From Bacillota bacterium (GTDB taxonomy: Bacteria; Bacillota; Clostridia; Acetivibrionales; DSM-1351), in assembly GCA_023433945.1 (NCBI GenBank), contig JAEYTP010000042.1, forward strand, positions 1-64,000: DNA of 64,000 nucleotides. The letters are read 5' to 3'. This document shows, piece by piece, positions 16,504-25,081 of the stretch. Every line of letters begins with the position of its first letter. Position 1 is the stretch's first letter. The notes beneath the pieces were generated by a model. It did not search any database. It was not told the DNA's origin and saw only the letters and a list, made by a program, of their open reading frames with translations. Position numbers and translations under genes: made by a program.

Positions 16504-17439
16504 ATGATTTACGTTATTATTATAATTTTGATTTTGGCTTGTTTAGCGACTATTATAATTCTGCATTCATTTGTAATAAACATCAAATATATTTCTGAAG
16601 TTATAAAAGATATTATACGTAGAAGTGCTTTTAGAAGAATAAATCCTGGTACTGTTTTGAAACCAGTGAAGCAGCTTAGTATTGATATAAACTCTTTGTT
16701 AGAACAACATGAAGCAAACAGAATTAAAGTTCGGGAGCTTGAAATTTCACAAAAACGCGTCATATCCAACATATCACATGACTTACGGACACCGTTGACC
16801 TCGCTTTTAGGGTACTTGGAAATGCTCCAAAAAGATGCAACGTTGACTGAAGAAGAAAAGGCTGAATATCTTGAAATAGCTTTATCAAAAGGCAAGTCTT
16901 TACATTTCTTTGTACAGAACTTCTTTGAATTGGCGAAGTTAGAAGCAAATGATACACAATACGACTTTGAGAAGCTCGATATTAGTAATACTATTAAAGA
17001 AATAATGTTGAGCTTTTATTCGGATTTTTCGCAAAATAATATTCAGCCAGAGTTGAATTTATCTGAAAAACCGGTTTATGTTCTGGCTAATAGGACATGT
17101 ATCGAAAGAATTCTGCAAAACCTTATATCAAATGCTTTAAGGTATGGAAAGGATGGAGGAATTATAGGCGTTGCTTTGAGAGAAGTACCTGATAGGATAT
17201 GGGTAGATATATGGGATAATGGGAAAGGTATTGCAGAAAAGGATATAAAGCATATATTTGAAAGGTTATATATTTCAGAAGAATCTAGAAATAACAATAT
17301 GAGAGGTAGCGGTCTGGGACTGTCTATAGCTAAAAAAATGATAGAGAAAATGAATGGTGAAATATTGGTCAGCAGTGTTCCTAATGTTAAAACTATATTT
17401 TCATTTTGCTTGCGAAGGTATGATATAAATTTATTATAG
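16504..17439 (+). CDS. Sensor histidine kinase of the ABC exporter cassette
   Basis: A 311-residue kinase with one N-terminal membrane helix (about 3-26) and almost no extracellular loop, so it is an intramembrane or transporter-dependent sensor. The phospho-acceptor is H92 in SNISHDLRTPLTS. The ATPase domain shows the N box (NLISNALRYG), DNGKGI and GSGLGLSI. ATG 16504 is chosen because GAGGTG at 16494-16499 fits it and it follows the regulator stop directly. Its signal is probably a membrane-active peptide, inferred from the neighbouring exporter. Confidence 0.9.
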   Translation: MIYVIIIILILACLATIIILHSFVINIKYISEVIKDIIRRSAFRRINPGTVLKPVKQLSIDINSLLEQHEANRIKVRELEISQKRVISNISHDLRTPLTSLLGYLEMLQKDATLTEEEKAEYLEIALSKGKSLHFFVQNFFELAKLEANDTQYDFEKLDISNTIKEIMLSFYSDFSQNNIQPELNLSEKPVYVLANRTCIERILQNLISNALRYGKDGGIIGVALREVPDRIWVDIWDNGKGIAEKDIKHIFERLYISEESRNNNMRGSGLGLSIAKKMIEKMNGEILVSSVPNVKTIFSFCLRRYDINLL

Positions 17440-17480
17440 ATGAAGTCGTGAACCAAGTGTTTACGTAGCTTCATTTTTTA
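17440..17480 (+). terminator. Hairpin between kinase and ABC genes
   Basis: ATGAAGTCGTGAA pairs imperfectly with TTACGTAGCTTCAT and is followed by TTTTTTATTT. It separates the two-component genes from the transporter, which probably has its own regulated promoter in 17481-17587. Confidence 0.65.
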
Positions 17481-17587
17481 TTTAAGGAATTTGTAAGAAT
17501 TTTGTTAGGTTAACTTAAGAAAATAGATTTATATTTTTTGATAGAAACAGTTTTATATTTTAATTAAATTTTGATCTAGAGGGTGAT

Positions 17588-18514
17588 GTGAAGGTGGATT
17601 ATATTTTGCGGACATTCAATCTTTCGAAAGAGTTTAAACATCAAAAAGCGGTAGACAATGTAAATATCAATGTGAAGCGGGGAGAAATATATGGGTTCCT
17701 TGGTCAGAATGGTGCAGGAAAGACAACAACTATTCGTATGATTATGGGTATTATTCAACCCACATCAGGAGGTATTGAGTTGTTTGGAGAAGAGTTAATT
17801 GCAGGCAGTTATAGTCATTTTGGGGGTATTGGTTCAATTATTGAAACACCTGGAGCTTATCCAAATCTTACAGCCATTGAAAATCTAGAAATTCATCGCA
17901 GATTAATGGGAATACCGGATAAAGCATGCATAGGAAAGGCATTGGAGATGGTCGGCCTTGAGGGGACGGGAAAGAAACGGGTAAAAAACTTTTCTTTGGG
18001 CATGAAACAGAGGTTGGGAATAGCCAGAGCGCTTTTACATAATCCAGAACTATTAATATTGGATGAGCCTACAAATGGCTTGGATCCTATTGGTATTAAG
18101 GAAATGCGACTGTTGATACTTGATCTGGTGCAAAAAACAAATCTCACAGTTATAATATCTTCCCACATTCTGAGTGAGGTTCAACAATTAGCTAATAGAA
18201 TTGGTATTATACATAAAGGTAAGCTATTGGAAGAAATCGATTATGAATCACTTCAGAAGAAAAACAGGCATTATATAGAAATAAAAGTAGATGACGATAA
18301 GAAGTCTATTGTACTAATCGAGAGAAAGTTGAATATTACTGACTATAAAATTGTAGAACCCGGGATAATAAGGGTCTATGAACGGCTTAATGATTGCGGA
18401 GCAATTAACAAGACTTTAGTAGATGGTGGGATTGATGTAAGCGGTATATCACTGATGAATAGTACACTTGAAGATTATTTTGTGGAAATGACAGGAGGCT
18501 TAATAAATGTATAG
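17588..18514 (+). CDS. ABC transporter ATP-binding protein, BcrA/LanF type
   Basis: A 308-residue ATPase of the bacitracin/lantibiotic export class. It has a Walker A GQNGAGKT at 39-46, a signature FSLGMKQRLGIA, a Walker B LLILDEPTNGLDP and a switch histidine in SSHILSE. The C-terminal 80 residues are the extra domain found in BcrA-like proteins. The start is GTG 17588 (AGAGGG before it); GTG 17594 is a close alternative. The end overlaps the permease start by eight bases. The likely role is export of, or immunity to, a membrane-acting peptide; the substrate is unknown. Confidence 0.9.
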   Translation: MKVDYILRTFNLSKEFKHQKAVDNVNINVKRGEIYGFLGQNGAGKTTTIRMIMGIIQPTSGGIELFGEELIAGSYSHFGGIGSIIETPGAYPNLTAIENLEIHRRLMGIPDKACIGKALEMVGLEGTGKKRVKNFSLGMKQRLGIARALLHNPELLILDEPTNGLDPIGIKEMRLLILDLVQKTNLTVIISSHILSEVQQLANRIGIIHKGKLLEEIDYESLQKKNRHYIEIKVDDDKKSIVLIERKLNITDYKIVEPGIIRVYERLNDCGAINKTLVDGGIDVSGISLMNSTLEDYFVEMTGGLINV

Positions 18515-19247
18515 AATACTTTATACCGAATTTATGAAAATTAAAAAGTCTAAAATATTGTTATTAATTCCTTTAAGTTCGCTAATTCCACTTCTTCTTA
18601 TCCTCCTTATATATCTAAGTGATACAGAACAACGTATGGTAGGATGGGAGCATTATTTAGGACATGTTCTATTAACAATGAATAGCTTGACCCCACCAGT
18701 ATTTTTTTTATTTACTGGCTACATCTTTTCAAGAGAATATAGTGATAATACAATTGATGCTATGATTACATACCCTATTTCGCGTGTAGGTATATTAGTA
18801 AGTAAAATGTTGATAATGGTACCCGTAGTTCTCTTAATAATGTTTATTTCTTTTTCTTTTGGATTAGCTTTAGGTAAGTTTTTACTCTATGATAGTCTAT
18901 CTTTAGTGGTAATTGTTGAGTATGCAAAAATATTCCTTTTAGTATCCATATTACATTTAACACTTGTACCATTAGCAGCGACTGTAAGTATTATTAGCAA
19001 AAATATAATTGCTTCTGCTGCAGCCGCATTGGCAGCATTTCTTTTTGTTATTCTATTTCTAAATACAGAATATAATGTTTTCACTCCTTGGTGTGTACCA
19101 ACTCTGTTTTCATCAAAATGGAGTAATTATCTTACTCAATGGGATTTTAATGTTTCTAATGCATTAATGACACTTGTAATTACCTTTGTTGTTGCACTAG
19201 TAATCAACGTAATATATTTCAAGAAAACAGAGCTTATTGCAAAATAA
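18507..19247 (+). CDS. ABC-2 type permease of the BcrA-like exporter
   Basis: A 246-residue integral membrane protein with about six hydrophobic helices (roughly 18-38, 60-80, 102-125, 142-165, 170-190, 218-240). The pattern matches lantibiotic/bacitracin exporter permeases of the ABC-2 type. It overlaps the ATPase gene, so the two are translationally coupled and surely form one transporter. A 55-codon membrane protein gene follows 13 bases later. Confidence 0.85.
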   Translation: MYRILYTEFMKIKKSKILLLIPLSSLIPLLLILLIYLSDTEQRMVGWEHYLGHVLLTMNSLTPPVFFLFTGYIFSREYSDNTIDAMITYPISRVGILVSKMLIMVPVVLLIMFISFSFGLALGKFLLYDSLSLVVIVEYAKIFLLVSILHLTLVPLAATVSIISKNIIASAAAALAAFLFVILFLNTEYNVFTPWCVPTLFSSKWSNYLTQWDFNVSNALMTLVITFVVALVINVIYFKKTELIAK

Positions 19248-19260
19248 AGGAGTGCCAAAA

Positions 19261-19428
19261 ATGCTACTTTTATTGGCACCTTCAATTGCCTTACTAGGCC
19301 CTATAATATATTTGCTTAATATAGCTATGTTTATAGCGGCTTTTCCAATACAGATGCTTTTAATCATGATGACATTAAGTATTTTAGTCCCTTCAATTAA
19401 CTTGTTTTTGAGAGTGGAGCGAGTATAG
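19261..19428 (+). CDS. Small two-helix membrane protein of the exporter cassette
   Basis: A 55-residue, almost wholly hydrophobic protein with two predicted helices (about 1-22 and 26-47) and a basic tail. AAGGAG at 19247-19252 is eight bases before the ATG, which argues for real translation. It could be an accessory subunit, an immunity peptide, or the remnant of a second ABC-2 permease. I do not recognise a family. Confidence 0.55.
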   Translation: MLLLLAPSIALLGPIIYLLNIAMFIAAFPIQMLLIMMTLSILVPSINLFLRVERV

Positions 19429-19572
19429 GTAGTTAAAGTTGAAAGGATGATACGACATTCATATGTGCTAATAACAATATTTGAATAAATGTAAAAAAAA
19501 GTAGTATAATGAAAATAAAGTTAGCATATAAAAAATGTTACACATAAGAGGTTTTTTGAGGAGGATATACCC

Positions 19573-20649
19573 ATGGAACACATTTACCATGTACAGAATG
19601 AGGTTGTATCATACTACAAACATATACCAATTTTACCTGAGGATGTTGCTATTGATGAAAGACTGCTTTTTGATATGACCGAGAGCCAATATATTGAAAA
19701 TTTATCTTATTTCACTGAGCTTATGAAATCCATATATAAAGACATGGAAGTAAGGCCCATAGAATATGGTTTGCTGACAATTGACATAAACCAAATAAAT
19801 GAAAACAAGGCAGATGGTAATCTTGCGAAAGCATCGTGGCGTTCAGTAAAACGATTAGGTGATGTTATTGCCATGATTGGAAAGCTTGGAGAAGTAGATG
19901 GTGACAAATTACGATTATCTGCCACGACCTTTAAAGATTCCCTAAAGAAAATTGATAAACTTAGTTTAATTTTGAACAGATTGATTGATTTTGGATTCTC
20001 AATTACTGATTATAACGGTAAAGGATTTAATAAGGGGATTGAAACATTTTACATATCATATCCAAAAAAACCTTTATTAATGCGTATAATGAAAGCATAT
20101 GCCATATCTGAGCCATATCATAACGATGATCCACATGAGTTTTATTACTTTGATTATAAAAGACTTGCAAATAGAGAAAAGTTACCTGCCCACTGCGTAT
20201 CAAATGATCTTGCAGCTTTGATAAGTGAAGAAAGTGGTAATTTGCTTAGTGGAATTAATAAATGTTTTGTTGATGAGTTGGGGCTTTTACCACATTATAA
20301 AGATGATAGCATCGAATATTATTACAAGAAAAAGCGTGTTGCTCGTTTTGTGATTGATTTCCATAATCTTGATGTTGTTTTAATTCTAAAACTTAAGGAT
20401 ATGGATAAATACATAGACCAAATTGGAAAGCTTCCTGATAATCTTAAGAAATACTTTTTAAATGGAAATTGTAAATATTGTGGGTGTCAGAACTCAACAG
20501 CAGAATATTGTAAATACCGAATAAGCTGGACTCTCAACAGCCGTAAGTATAATGCTTGTAATTTTACAGTATTTAATTTCTATAATCCAAAGAGAGCTGA
20601 TGCAGAATATTTTATCAATCTTATGAAATTTGAGTACAAAATACAGTAA
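19573..20649 (+). CDS. Unrecognised 358-residue protein with a C-terminal cysteine cluster
   Basis: I do not recognise this protein. It is soluble, rich in Lys, Asp and Tyr, with helical stretches at about 30-60 and 90-135. Near the C terminus a cluster of cysteines (C300, C303, C305, C313, and C329 further on) in the pattern CxxCxC-x7-C could bind zinc or an iron-sulfur cluster. There is no signal peptide or membrane helix. A GAGGAGG site precedes the ATG. It stands alone between the exporter cassette and tRNA-Ser, and no functional hint comes from its neighbours. Confidence 0.7.
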   Translation: MEHIYHVQNEVVSYYKHIPILPEDVAIDERLLFDMTESQYIENLSYFTELMKSIYKDMEVRPIEYGLLTIDINQINENKADGNLAKASWRSVKRLGDVIAMIGKLGEVDGDKLRLSATTFKDSLKKIDKLSLILNRLIDFGFSITDYNGKGFNKGIETFYISYPKKPLLMRIMKAYAISEPYHNDDPHEFYYFDYKRLANREKLPAHCVSNDLAALISEESGNLLSGINKCFVDELGLLPHYKDDSIEYYYKKKRVARFVIDFHNLDVVLILKLKDMDKYIDQIGKLPDNLKKYFLNGNCKYCGCQNSTAEYCKYRISWTLNSRKYNACNFTVFNFYNPKRADAEYFINLMKFEYKIQ

Positions 20650-20701
20650 AAAACCCTTTACTCCTCTGAAAACGAATTTAAATTACGAGAAGTGTTGATA
20701 T

Positions 20702-20737
20702 AAAAAACGAGGATTACCATTTATCTGATAATCCTCG
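20702..20737 (-). terminator. Terminator of tRNA-Ser(GGA)
   Basis: On the minus strand a 9-bp stem CGAGGATTA/TAATCCTCG is followed by a run of six T, 13 bases after the tRNA. Confidence 0.85.
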
Positions 20738-20750
20738 AATCCCTTAAGTT

Positions 20751-20841
20751 TGGCGGAAAGAGAGGGATTCGAACCCTCGGACGGGGTTAACCGTCACACG
20801 ATTTCCAGTCGTGCGCCTTAGACCAGCTCAGCCATCTTTCC
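20751..20841 (-). tRNA. tRNA-Ser (anticodon GGA)
   Basis: A class II tRNA on the minus strand. The acceptor stem is GGAAAGA/TCTTTCC with discriminator G and an encoded CCA. The anticodon arm CGACTGGAAATCG gives the anticodon GGA (UCC/UCU codons). The long variable arm GACGGTTAACCCCGTC and GGTTCGAATCC T-arm are intact. Length is 91 nt. Confidence 0.96.
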
Positions 20842-21130
20842 ATAAAAAAATTATGTTTATTAAATTAACCGCTTTTATATTTTACATTACCCCCTATAAG
20901 TTGTCAACCCGAAATTAAACATATTATAGAGCATTGAGGAATTCATTAAAATTGGTATTTACAGGACTGAATCTCTCACCTTGCTTATGTGAAAAGGAAT
21001 TTAAGTTAACCTAAAATCGTTTTGTAGCTTTTGGCGATTTTTGCATCTATAATATAAAGTTAAGTAGCTTGCTGTTGGCTTGAGAGGACTTTGTAGTGGT
21101 GATGTTCTGGCTTCTGACACATTACTTTAT
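20842..21130. other. Intergenic region between tRNA-Ser and the VOC gene repeat
   Basis: AT-rich, with no supported gene. It should contain the tRNA promoter on the minus strand near 20845-20890. Otherwise I see no clear motif. Confidence 0.4.
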
Positions 21131-21236
21131 TGATATAATACTATACAGGTACAAGCTCAAAAAACATAAGTATACTGCTATTGATATAAATACTATGTAG
21201 TTATAGGCTCAAAAAACTTAAGTATACTGCCATCAA
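21131..21236. repeat. 51-bp tandem duplication across the VOC gene 3' end
   Basis: The unit starting TGATATAA at 21131 recurs at 21182 with a few changes. Both contain GCTCAAAAAAC-x-TAAGTATACTGC. The second copy includes the VOC gene stop codon and last codons. The first copy is a displaced duplicate that still reads as a similar C-terminal tail ending in TAG on the minus strand. Confidence 0.8.
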
Positions 21237-21612
21237 TGGTCACAACCTCGCAGGTTTTTCCTCCCCATGGCTCTGAAACAATCTCTGTTACATGATTCCA
21301 ACCATTTTTCTTTACAAATGTATATAAATTTTCGATACCTTGAACAAGCATGAATCCTACTATTCCCTTTTGTGCTTGACCTTTATACAAGTGAATACCT
21401 GTAAATGGAGAAATACGGAACATCTGTATGTCCATAGGTATATTACATAAACAACCGTATGTTCCATGGTTATTTTCATCCCTTACTTCTATTTGTCCAT
21501 ACCAACCAAGAACGTCATTAAACCATCTTAGTGTTTTATCTAAGTTCTGGGAGTAATAAACCGCTCCTGTCTCTTTTACAATGTAACCTCTTTCATTAAA
21601 AACACTCAACAT
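21193..21612 (-). CDS. VOC superfamily (glyoxalase/bleomycin resistance-like) protein
   Basis: A 139-residue single-module VOC protein made of the paired beta-alpha-beta-beta-beta units: residues about 14-70 begin with the typical DLDKTLRWFNDVLGW-like segment and about 80-136 close with an ILKFFEP strand. Members include dioxygenases, glyoxalase I and antibiotic-binding proteins; the metal ligands are not clear enough to choose. AGGAGG is eight bases before the ATG on the minus strand. The last codons lie in a tandem duplication. Confidence 0.7.
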   Translation of the reverse strand: MLSVFNERGYIVKETGAVYYSQNLDKTLRWFNDVLGWYGQIEVRDENNHGTYGCLCNIPMDIQMFRISPFTGIHLYKGQAQKGIVGFMLVQGIENLYTFVKKNGWNHVTEIVSEPWGGKTCEVVTIDGSILKFFEPITT

Positions 21613-21993
21613 AGCTTTGCCTCCTGATATGTAATAACCTACAAATATACGAGGGTAAATATATACCGCTCACAAACATAATGATATCAGTATTTTTTAT
21701 ATGCCTCCCGACTTTTTTTGCATTAATTTGTTGGTTATTAGAGATATTCAACAAAAGGCTCATTTCAGGTCTTCATAGGGCCTGATAGCAGTACACACAA
21801 TATGGCGACATTTACACTGGTAGAATAACAGAAAAAGCACAGGAGACGCAGTCTATGACTGCGCTCTTATTTTTCATGCTTGTTTTTGAGCATTTCAGGT
21901 AAAAAACCATACTTATTTTATATTCCTGCTATAATAAAATGGTACAAGTTTATTTTTTCTAGCACTAGATTATTTTACCAGGAGGATATAAGT
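21613..21993. other. Intergenic region upstream of the WG-repeat gene
   Basis: This 381-base stretch shows no supported gene. A 7-bp hairpin CGCAGTC/GACTGCG occurs near 21850 and a TATAAT at 21930-21935 is a candidate -10 box for the gene at 21994, though its -35 is poor. An in-frame ATG at 21880 has no ribosome site and would put 38 odd residues before the signal peptide. Confidence 0.45.
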
Positions 21994-23331
21994 ATGGAGG
22001 GATTTTTGAAAAAGCTATCTAGGATTGTAGTGTTTGTTACAGTTTTTTCTATGCTTTGCACAACAAATATAAGTGCAACGGCCTCATTAAAGACCCCAAA
22101 GCTGCAGAGCTTTGTAATAGGCGCAATTGAATTTGCGAACAATACTATATCAGTAAGTAACGGTGTTGGGCTGGCAACAGAGTATGACCCAAACAACAAA
22201 AATATCAAGTATGGGGGGAATAGCAGAGTAATTCTTATTGACTATGAAAAGGGAACAAAAAAGGTGCTGCCATACCACGGTTTACGTAACCAAGCATCTG
22301 ACGGTGATGCCACCGGTGGTTTTGTTGAGGGGCTGGCTCTGGTGTATAGAGCGGGTGCAATAAAAACACCTGAAGACGATACAGGGTTCGGCTATACCTT
22401 TATTAATTCTGAGGGTAAGGCATTGACTGAACCTAAGTTTTCTTATGCTTCGAGCTTTAATAATGGTCTTGCAGGCGTTAGATACTATGAAGGTAATCAG
22501 TGCTATAGTGGGGTTTTGCAAAAGAATGGCAAGATAAAATTTGCTGTTTTTGGAAGATATAGCATACATGTAGGTAATGACTATGTGAAGTTTTGGGACA
22601 ATAAGAACAGTTTTTGCTATGACTTTAGTGGTAAAAGAATTTACCTAACTGAGACAGAGATGAGAGAGAGGGACAATGAAAACTATAATGCCAAAGAACG
22701 TGATGCATTTTATCAAAAATATGCCAAGTTATACGATAGTGTTGAATACCTAGGTTCCAGTAGATTTTATGTGAATACCAGTGCTGGCAAAAGGGTAGTT
22801 AATTCTCAGAATAAAACCATAATTCCTGAGAGCTATATGGTTTTCAATAAATTGATGAATGAAGGGGAGATATACTTCGTTACTCACAATAACGGCCTTT
22901 GCAATAAGGATGGGAAGGTCATACTGGCAAAACAGCAGGATGTAATTATCCCTGCTGATGGAGGGTATTTCTTGGGAATCAAAGATAATAAATACCAAAC
23001 GCTGATTGACTCCAACGGTAAAGTGATTGCTACTAGTAATTGGGACCCAATAACAGTGCTCAGCAAAGGTATAGTAACCACTCTATTCAGTTACAACTAT
23101 GACTCTGAGTACCGACCAAATGGTAAAGCCTATCTTTATACAAATATAGACCTTAGCAAGAAGTCTAGCACAAGTGCCTTAAAAAAGTTATATGCAAATA
23201 GGAAATCTCTTAATGATAAGTATAAGCAAGCAGGGGTATATAATTCTGCTAAAAACATTGCGAAAAACAGTACCCAGAGAAATATTGAGATGTTTGGTGT
23301 AATGTCAGAATTAAGTTATTATCAGAAATAG
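21994..23331 (+). CDS. Secreted WG-repeat protein
   Basis: A 445-residue exported protein. It has an N-terminal signal peptide (basic start, hydrophobic core about 10-25, cleavage near ISA-TA). The body contains WG-type repeats of the form GYTFINSEGKALTEPKFSYA followed by F-x-NGLAGVRYY, recurring roughly every 60-70 residues to about 400. Such repeats form beta structures of unknown role, often at the cell surface. GGAGGA at 21981-21986 fixes the start. It is followed by 13 bases and a second secreted protein gene, so the two are probably co-transcribed. Confidence 0.75.
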   Translation: MEGFLKKLSRIVVFVTVFSMLCTTNISATASLKTPKLQSFVIGAIEFANNTISVSNGVGLATEYDPNNKNIKYGGNSRVILIDYEKGTKKVLPYHGLRNQASDGDATGGFVEGLALVYRAGAIKTPEDDTGFGYTFINSEGKALTEPKFSYASSFNNGLAGVRYYEGNQCYSGVLQKNGKIKFAVFGRYSIHVGNDYVKFWDNKNSFCYDFSGKRIYLTETEMRERDNENYNAKERDAFYQKYAKLYDSVEYLGSSRFYVNTSAGKRVVNSQNKTIIPESYMVFNKLMNEGEIYFVTHNNGLCNKDGKVILAKQQDVIIPADGGYFLGIKDNKYQTLIDSNGKVIATSNWDPITVLSKGIVTTLFSYNYDSEYRPNGKAYLYTNIDLSKKSSTSALKKLYANRKSLNDKYKQAGVYNSAKNIAKNSTQRNIEMFGVMSELSYYQK

Positions 23332-23344
23332 ATAGGGGGATAAT

Positions 23345-24829
23345 ATGAAGAGAAGAGTATCTTTTTTATTAATACTTGCTCTGCTGCTTAGTGCAGTACC
23401 ATTTTGGGGCGGAACTAATGCGGCAACGGTCACTGCAAAGTCAGTTATAGCAAGAATATACGTAAATGGAGCATATCAACCTACCGAGGCATATAAGATA
23501 AATAAGGATTACTATTATAAGATACAGGATATAGCAGCATCGGTAAGAGACCTTTCAATGAGGTTTGCAGTTACTAAAAGTGATAACGATATTAAGGTAA
23601 GCACCAAAAAGAACCATATCCTTAACGGTACTGAGTACTCAGCTTCTACACTGCTAGATTATCCTGCAAGTAGCTGGGGAGAGTTACAAGTAGATGGAGC
23701 TACAAAAAAAGTTGCGGGCTACATAATTACTGGGAACTACTGTCTTACTATGAAAGAAGCTGCTAAGTTGCTAGGCTGTGGCTTCAAAGCTGTTGAAGCC
23801 GGCAAGGGTGCAGACTATCAGCTGATGACAAGCTACAAGTACAATGCTTCTGGAAAGCTTGAAAGAAAGCTAAATGAGCAGGGGAATACTACTTTTAATA
23901 GACTGTGGGAAGGGTTTACTGTAGCTGGCAAGGATAGTATTTACTTCTTAAGTAATCATTCCTTATACAAAATGAATAATGCGGGAACTGAGGCCAAAGT
24001 ATTAAGGGGGGGCTATTCTGTAAATCTTAATATTGCAAACGATAGGCTGTATTACACACTTGGTGGACAACTTCACAGCTCTGATCTTGATGGAAAAGAT
24101 GAGATTTTACACTCCCAACCAATATATTCAGGATATAATCAGCAAATGAAAAACGTGCTAATAGTAGATGATTCCGTATATTGCATCTATAATGACTATG
24201 ATAGGTGGGCAAATCCTCAGCATACCAGCAACATTTATCAGTTTGAGATGATAGGTAGAGACATGATACCTGATACATGGATGCGCCAGACTATATATTC
24301 TGAATGGAATTCCTCTGTGACAGATGATAAGATTAGAAGCTTCTACATTGAGGGTGACTACATATACTTCGACGACTTATGGATAAATAGGGTCAAGCTT
24401 GGGGACTATGGGATTATGAATTCAAGAGAAGTTCTTGCAGAGGGAGAATGGTACCAGCAGCAGAAATTCTCAGATGATAAGATAATAATGATGGGCAGAG
24501 AGGGCAATAACGGCAGATGGCCAGGTAAAAATGGATATCTCTATATCAAGAGTATAAATGATAAGAATAACTGGAGCACTTACTTGAAAGAAGCTATATA
24601 TACCTATACTATAATGGATAATGACCTAATATATGTACAAGACTATAATTTGTTTGCAAGAAGCCTGGATGGAAAAAACAAGCGTCAACTTCTTGGTAGG
24701 GACGGAAAATCTTCTGTTCTCTTTGGCATTGCAGGCGATTGGATAGTTTCAAGAGACTCGTCTGATGTTGGAGCGGCAAAAGCCACCCTGATTAAACTAG
24801 ATGGAACAACTCCTGAGGTGAAGTTCTAG
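23345..24829 (+). CDS. Secreted protein: copper-amine-oxidase-N-like domain plus DUF5050-like propeller
   Basis: A 494-residue exported protein. The signal peptide covers about residues 1-27 (ending TNAA). Residues about 35-150 resemble the copper amine oxidase N-terminal-like domain found in many clostridial surface proteins. The C-terminal 300 residues have DUF5050-type repeats in which lines such as IYFLSNHSLYKMN and YYTLGGQLHSSDLDGK alternate, suggesting a beta-propeller. No enzyme motif is seen. AGGGGGA precedes the ATG. With the WG-repeat gene it forms a two-gene secreted unit. Confidence 0.72.
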   Translation: MKRRVSFLLILALLLSAVPFWGGTNAATVTAKSVIARIYVNGAYQPTEAYKINKDYYYKIQDIAASVRDLSMRFAVTKSDNDIKVSTKKNHILNGTEYSASTLLDYPASSWGELQVDGATKKVAGYIITGNYCLTMKEAAKLLGCGFKAVEAGKGADYQLMTSYKYNASGKLERKLNEQGNTTFNRLWEGFTVAGKDSIYFLSNHSLYKMNNAGTEAKVLRGGYSVNLNIANDRLYYTLGGQLHSSDLDGKDEILHSQPIYSGYNQQMKNVLIVDDSVYCIYNDYDRWANPQHTSNIYQFEMIGRDMIPDTWMRQTIYSEWNSSVTDDKIRSFYIEGDYIYFDDLWINRVKLGDYGIMNSREVLAEGEWYQQQKFSDDKIIMMGREGNNGRWPGKNGYLYIKSINDKNNWSTYLKEAIYTYTIMDNDLIYVQDYNLFARSLDGKNKRQLLGRDGKSSVLFGIAGDWIVSRDSSDVGAAKATLIKLDGTTPEVKF

Positions 24830-24920
24830 ATTCAGACCATAACATGAATCTGATTTATGCATTATGAAGAAAGTACTTGTAATAAGCAAACACAGGGGTA
24901 TTTCGATGCCAATGTGATGA

Positions 24921-24965
24921 AAAGCCACCAATAAATCTGTATACAACGGATTTATTGGTGGCTTT
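24921..24965. terminator. Terminator between convergent genes
   Basis: A perfect 17-bp stem AAAGCCACCAATAAATC with an 11-base loop lies between the DUF5050-like gene and the minus-strand carboxylesterase. TTTT follows on the minus strand; on the plus side the T-run is only the TTT ending the right arm. Confidence 0.8.
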
Positions 24966-25081
24966 AAAAAAATGGGTATATGATATTGAGCCTTTAAAAA
25001 ATATGCATTTGATAAAGGTGGTCTTAACAAAAATTATACATTTGAAAAACTAAATTTATTTAGTTACTTTTGAAAGGGCTT

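Noticed and set aside
17505..21014. TTAGGTTAACTTAA at 17505-17518 and its exact reverse complement at 21001-21014, possibly sites for the exporter's response regulator
   Set aside because: A shared AT-rich 14-mer is expected by chance in 64 kb, and the second copy is not upstream of a related gene.
21820..21880. Hairpin near AGACGCAGTC considered as a c-di-GMP riboswitch
   Set aside because: The conserved GEMM core sequences are not present; only a short hairpin remains.
22282..22569. Minus-strand open frames inside many long genes
   Set aside because: They lie wholly inside well-supported genes on the other strand, have no ribosome sites and match no family.
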